The position numbers and the translations under genes are program-made. Shown here piece after piece: positions 7,770-10,778 of a stretch of DNA of 10,778 nt. The notes beneath the pieces are model-generated. The model was given only the letters and a program-made list of their open reading frames with translations, was not told the origin of the DNA and did not search any database. Numbering within the stretch: the first letter of the stretch is position 1; each line of letters starts with the position of its first letter. Origin of the DNA: Chitinophagaceae bacterium (GTDB taxonomy: Bacteria; Bacteroidota; Bacteroidia; Chitinophagales; Chitinophagaceae); assembly GCA_017853235.1 (NCBI GenBank), contig JAFMJX010000050.1:1-10778 (forward strand), in the 5' to 3' direction.

Positions 7770-10205
7770 TTACACCCCAAAACGACGTTTGCGAACCCTC
7801 ACTCCAATTCCATAAAGTAGTGCTAAAACAACCAGCGGACCAATTATTAAAATTAATTGCCAAAACAATCTTGCTTCCTGCACTTTTTGACTGTCTAATA
7901 ATCTTAAAACAATGGATTTATTTCGACTATCTAATAGGCCTACTGGTTCATTTAGATATTGAATGGTATTTTGGAAAAATTCACGATTGGCAAATCGATA
8001 TTCCTCCATGGGAAGCATCCCCATGGCTAAAGGACCTTTATTTTTGTCCACTTTATTAGTGAATATATCGGCATCTGCAATCACTACCTGTTTGGAACCT
8101 TTGCTTTGACTTGCAAAGGGCACCCCCGACTGGGAGGAAACAGAATCCAACATTGCTTGACTCATTCTGTTGGAAAATAAAGAAATAAATTTGCCCTCTA
8201 ATAAAACTGCAATGGGTAGATGATGTTGATGAAATTGCAACATATCCTCTTCCCCTTTCACAGAATTCAAAGAAATCAAAGAAGGTGAACTAATCGTTCT
8301 CGTGTTTGTATCAGAACTTAATAAAATTCTTTTTTGTATTCCTCTTGCAAAGACGGTGTCTATGCTAGATGGGAATAAACTTAATACCCTATCTAAATTT
8401 TGCGTAAGTACATGCTGGTTATTCCCTTGTAAAAATGGATAATAGGCCCAAGGTAATCGCTGAATTAAAGGACTTCCATTAGCTTGTGTTCCAACGACCA
8501 TTGGTATTTTAGCACAATTTAAATCCTGCACTAAGTTTAAGTTAATTCTAACTCCCATTTTAAAAAATAAATCACCTAATCCTAATCCTCTATCATAAGC
8601 AACATAAGAACCATCAGTTTTTTGCAAACTATCGTATTCGGCATGCAAGGGATCAATGGCCCAAATGATATTCCCCCCTCCCATCACAAACTGATCTATT
8701 TTTAATTTGTCCATGTCCGAAAATGGCTGAGTAGGCTTTACAATTAATAATGTTTTTATTTTTCGCGCATCAGGATATCCTTTGCTTAAATCAAATACAC
8801 TCAAATCGTATTGATGTCGAATGGATTCTCCAATATCATTTACCGTTAAATCAACAGGTTCTCCATTTCCAATTAAGTAAGCAATGCGCGGGATGCTTTG
8901 TCTATTTAATAAATAGATGGCTTGTACTATTTTGTACTCAAGTAATGCCTCTGCTGCATTAAAACTCGCTTCCTCATCTATTTCTGGAATATCTTTTACA
9001 ATATTATAAGGCTTGTAATATTTTTGAGCACTTCTTAAATCAATAGCGTATGGCTTTTGCCCATTTACTTCCACCAATGCCCCTGGTATAATAAGTTGAT
9101 CTACTCGTTTGTCTTGTTTGTCATTTTTTTGAATTCTCTCAATAGGCAAACCTAATTTAGCGAGGCTATCGTACATTTGATACAATGCCGTGTCCTTATA
9201 CAATTCATTTGGAACCTCCCATTGCCATTGAATTTGAGCCGGATTTAATTGGCTTAATTGATCCAGCATTGCAATGGTGCTGATGGCCAATTTTTTATAT
9301 TGAGCTGGCAAATCACCACCCAAATACAAATGAACTTTTACTGGTAATTCAATTTGTGAAATAATTTGTTTAGACGTCTCACTTAAAGTGTACCTTTTTT
9401 CTTTTGTTAAATCCCACTGTATTGGAAATAAATGAACAGCATAATTGAAACCAATGATCAAAAATAAAAATATACCATACTTGATCTTTCCTTGGATGTA
9501 TTCAATGGTACCCATTGCAAATAAAACAATGATAGATAAAAAATAAATCACATCCTTTAAAGCTACCAACCCCTTACTCATATTTTGAAAGTGCACTTGC
9601 AATCCTAACTGCTTCACATAAAATCCAAGACCATCAGCAAAAAATGAAAACTGACTGATACTGTCAAACCCTTTTAATAGAAACAAGCAAACAAGAATAG
9701 AAATTAATAAAGCGATCAAATTATTTTTGGTAGCACTACTTACCAAAATGCCAATGGCAACATACACCATAGCTAAAAATAATAATCCTATATAACTTCC
9801 TATGGTGGCACCTATGTCAATTCCTCCTGTACTACTCAATAATTGTAAAACAACTGCATACAAAAAAGTAGGGGCTATAGCAGCCAACAATATACATACA
9901 GCACCCAAAAATTTCCCTATCATCAATTGCAAAGGCTGTAAAGGCAAAGTTCGTAATATTTCATAAGTCCCTTGTTGATACTCTTCAGAAAAGGAACGCA
10001 TGGTGACTGCAGGAACCAAGAAAATTAATAACCAAGGCGCAAAGTCAAAATAAACTTGCAAACTAGCATAACCAAAATCCAAAATATTATAATTGGGCAA
10101 AACAAATAAAAGCAGCCCATTTACTAATAAATAAAAGCTGATGATTAAATAGCCAGTAAAACTACTCAAATACTGTTGTATCTCTTTTTTGGCAATGGCC
10201 CACAT
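7770..10205 (-). CDS. gldFG: GldF-GldG fusion: gliding-associated ABC-2 permease joined to GldG substrate-binding-type protein
   Basis: One 811-residue ORF covers two proteins that are usually separate. Residues 1 to about 240 are GldF, an ABC-2 type permease of about six membrane helices, with the family segment TMRSFSEEYQQGTYEILRTLP (68-88). Residues from about 241 on are GldG. This part starts with a membrane helix (about 243-260) and WDLTKEKRYTLSE (264-276), followed by a large periplasmic region of the GldG/ABC-type auxiliary kind. It ends in a C-terminal helix (about 780-800) and a basic tail (RVRKRR). GldF is normally about 240 residues, so the join is nearly exact with no linker. In Flavobacterium johnsoniae GldA (ATPase), GldF and GldG form an ABC transporter needed for gliding; its substrate is not settled. 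No ATPase gene is near. Homologues also occur in non-gliding Bacteroidota, so gliding is not proven. The ATG at 10205 has no Shine-Dalgarno site; a promoter box lies four bases upstream. Confidence 0.92.
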   Translation of the reverse strand: MWAIAKKEIQQYLSSFTGYLIISFYLLVNGLLLFVLPNYNILDFGYASLQVYFDFAPWLLIFLVPAVTMRSFSEEYQQGTYEILRTLPLQPLQLMIGKFLGAVCILLAAIAPTFLYAVVLQLLSSTGGIDIGATIGSYIGLLFLAMVYVAIGILVSSATKNNLIALLISILVCLFLLKGFDSISQFSFFADGLGFYVKQLGLQVHFQNMSKGLVALKDVIYFLSIIVLFAMGTIEYIQGKIKYGIFLFLIIGFNYAVHLFPIQWDLTKEKRYTLSETSKQIISQIELPVKVHLYLGGDLPAQYKKLAISTIAMLDQLSQLNPAQIQWQWEVPNELYKDTALYQMYDSLAKLGLPIERIQKNDKQDKRVDQLIIPGALVEVNGQKPYAIDLRSAQKYYKPYNIVKDIPEIDEEASFNAAEALLEYKIVQAIYLLNRQSIPRIAYLIGNGEPVDLTVNDIGESIRHQYDLSVFDLSKGYPDARKIKTLLIVKPTQPFSDMDKLKIDQFVMGGGNIIWAIDPLHAEYDSLQKTDGSYVAYDRGLGLGDLFFKMGVRINLNLVQDLNCAKIPMVVGTQANGSPLIQRLPWAYYPFLQGNNQHVLTQNLDRVLSLFPSSIDTVFARGIQKRILLSSDTNTRTISSPSLISLNSVKGEEDMLQFHQHHLPIAVLLEGKFISLFSNRMSQAMLDSVSSQSGVPFASQSKGSKQVVIADADIFTNKVDKNKGPLAMGMLPMEEYRFANREFFQNTIQYLNEPVGLLDSRNKSIVLRLLDSQKVQEARLFWQLILIIGPLVVLALLYGIGVRVRKRRFGV

Positions 10206-10209
10206 GATT

Positions 10210-10217
10210 CAAAGCTA
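10210..10217 (-). promoter_or_regulatory. Bacteroidota -7 box (TAGCTTTG) directly before gldFG
   Basis: The minus strand reads TAGCTTTG, a full match to TAnnTTTG, ending four bases before the gldFG ATG. If it acts as a -7 element, transcription would begin at or next to the start codon, giving a leaderless or nearly leaderless mRNA. The T-run of the iscA terminator lies one base upstream. No TTTG -33 box is seen; that region is taken up by the terminator stem. Confidence 0.45.
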
Positions 10218-10218
10218 C

Positions 10219-10251
10219 AAAAAAAACGCCCCCGAAGTTTCGAGAGCGTTT
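10219..10251 (-). terminator. Intrinsic terminator after iscA
   Basis: On the minus strand the bases from 10251 to 10224 form a hairpin. The arms are AAACGCTCTCGA and TCGGGGGCGTTT, a stem of about 12 pairs including some G-T pairs, with a short AACT loop. The T-run, eight T's at 10226-10219, begins with the last bases of the stem. It lies 26 bases past the iscA stop and should end the isc transcript. It is the clearest terminator in the window. Confidence 0.85.
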
Positions 10252-10277
10252 GATATTCATTTGTTAAAATGTAATTA

Positions 10278-10634
10278 TTATACAGCAAAACTTTCACCAC
10301 AACCACAGCTTCTACTTGCATTTGGGTTGTTGAAGTAAAAACCCTTTCCATTTAATCCGTCCGAAAATTCAAGTTCGGTATTCACTAAATATAAAAAGCT
10401 TTTTAAATCGGTGACTATTTTAATGCCATTGTGTTCAAATACTTGATCCATTGGCTTTATTTCATTGTCAAAATCAAGTTTATAACTAAGTCCAGAACAG
10501 CCACCACCCACTACCCCTACTCTTAAAAAATAGTCAGGGTTATGAAGGATATCCGCATCCTGCATCAGCTGTAAAACTTTTGCTTTTGCTTTATCGCTCA
10601 CATAAATGGAATTATCGGTAGCTACTTCGCTCAT
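10278..10634 (-). CDS. iscA: A-type Fe-S carrier, HesB/IscA family
   Basis: Small cytoplasmic protein of 118 residues, the normal family size. It receives Fe-S clusters (or iron) from the IscU scaffold system and passes them to target enzymes. The three conserved cysteines are present: Cys46 in VGGGCSGLSY and Cys110 and Cys112 in the C-terminal SCGCGESF, which together bind the cluster between subunits. The ATG shares one base with the stop of iscU (TAATG), and an AAGGAG lies seven bases before it, so translation is probably coupled to iscU. The gene ends with two stops in a row (TAA TAA) and then a terminator, making it the last gene of its operon. It could equally be named erpA or sufA by homology; the iscU neighbour favours iscA. 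Confidence 0.94.
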   Translation of the reverse strand: MSEVATDNSIYVSDKAKAKVLQLMQDADILHNPDYFLRVGVVGGGCSGLSYKLDFDNEIKPMDQVFEHNGIKIVTDLKSFLYLVNTELEFSDGLNGKGFYFNNPNASRSCGCGESFAV

Positions 10635-10778
10635 TAGTGCACTCCTTTTTCTTCAAATACTAATTGTTCTAAACCATTTTTAGATCTGAAATCATTAATA
10701 GCGGCTTTAATCGCATCTTCAGCTAATACTGAGCAGTGAATTTTAACTGGAGGTAAATTTAATTCCTCTACTAAATCC
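10634..10778 (-). CDS. iscU: Fe-S cluster scaffold IscU, C-terminal part
   Basis: Partial gene cut by the right edge: the last 47 codons and a TAA stop. The visible protein includes LNLPPVKIHCSVLAEDAIKA, the typical IscU C-terminus, in which the Cys of the HCS motif is one of the three cluster-binding cysteines; the Leu-Pro-Pro-Val segment just before it matches the LPPVK chaperone-recognition site known from E. coli IscU. IscU builds [2Fe-2S] clusters from sulfur supplied by cysteine desulfurase and hands them to carriers such as the IscA encoded next. The stop overlaps the iscA start by one base. The cysteine desulfurase gene (iscS) is likely just outside the window to the right, but this is inference. 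Confidence 0.93.
   Translation of the reverse strand, partial: DLVEELNLPPVKIHCSVLAEDAIKAAINDFRSKNGLEQLVFEEKGVH
10642..10647 (-). promoter_or_regulatory. Shine-Dalgarno site for iscA
   Basis: AAGGAG on the minus strand, seven bases before the iscA ATG and lying within the last codons of iscU. It supports the chosen iscA start and coupling of the two genes. It is the best ribosome-binding site in the window. Confidence 0.65.

Noticed and set aside
7766..8962. Plus-strand ORFs at 7766-8059 and 8750-8962
   Set aside because: Antisense to the well-supported GldG part of gldFG; no family resemblance seen.
10166..10351. Minus-strand ORF of 61 codons across the iscA-gldFG gap
   Set aside because: It runs through the end of iscA, the terminator and the beginning of gldFG in a different frame, so it is a chance open frame.

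Overview
The window looks like a low-GC chromosome segment from a member of the Bacteroidota, probably on the Chitinophagaceae/Sphingobacteriia side. The evidence is a MurF-Alr fusion, Gld gliding-type proteins, Bacteroidota-style LspA and IleRS sequences, and promoter boxes of the TAnnTTTG type. The family-level placement is inference from gene content. Every convincing gene is on the minus strand, so transcription runs from high to low coordinates. Coding density is very high and no gene-free stretch exceeds 80 bases. I see no tRNA, rRNA, CRISPR array, insertion sequence or prophage.

Layout in the direction of transcription: the 3' end of iscU (cut by the window edge) overlaps iscA by one base (TAATG). 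The pair ends at a strong intrinsic terminator. Next come a single ORF that joins GldF (ABC-2 permease) to GldG, a TerC-family membrane protein, and a fused murF-alr gene, with gaps of only 9 and 8 bases, which suggests one transcript. After a 30-base gap carrying a promoter-like box comes lspA, then after 78 bases ileS. Finally, 5 bases past ileS, begins a gene whose visible part is only a Lys/Ala/Pro repeat; it runs off the left edge.

Functions are mostly housekeeping. IscU and IscA build and deliver Fe-S clusters. MurF-Alr makes D-alanine and adds D-Ala-D-Ala to the peptidoglycan precursor. LspA removes lipoprotein signal peptides. IleRS charges tRNA-Ile. TerC is a predicted metal-ion membrane protein. 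GldFG is an ABC-type transporter part linked to gliding or surface-protein function, and its ATPase (GldA) is not in the window.

I do not find a wholly new system. The points most worth a second look are the altered class I signature of IleRS (GIHH instead of HxGH, a form associated with strong mupirocin resistance), the in-frame GldF-GldG fusion, the 36-base tandem repeat that encodes a histone H1-like tail, a terminator directly abutting a promoter box with a possibly leaderless start, and a TTG start for murF-alr.
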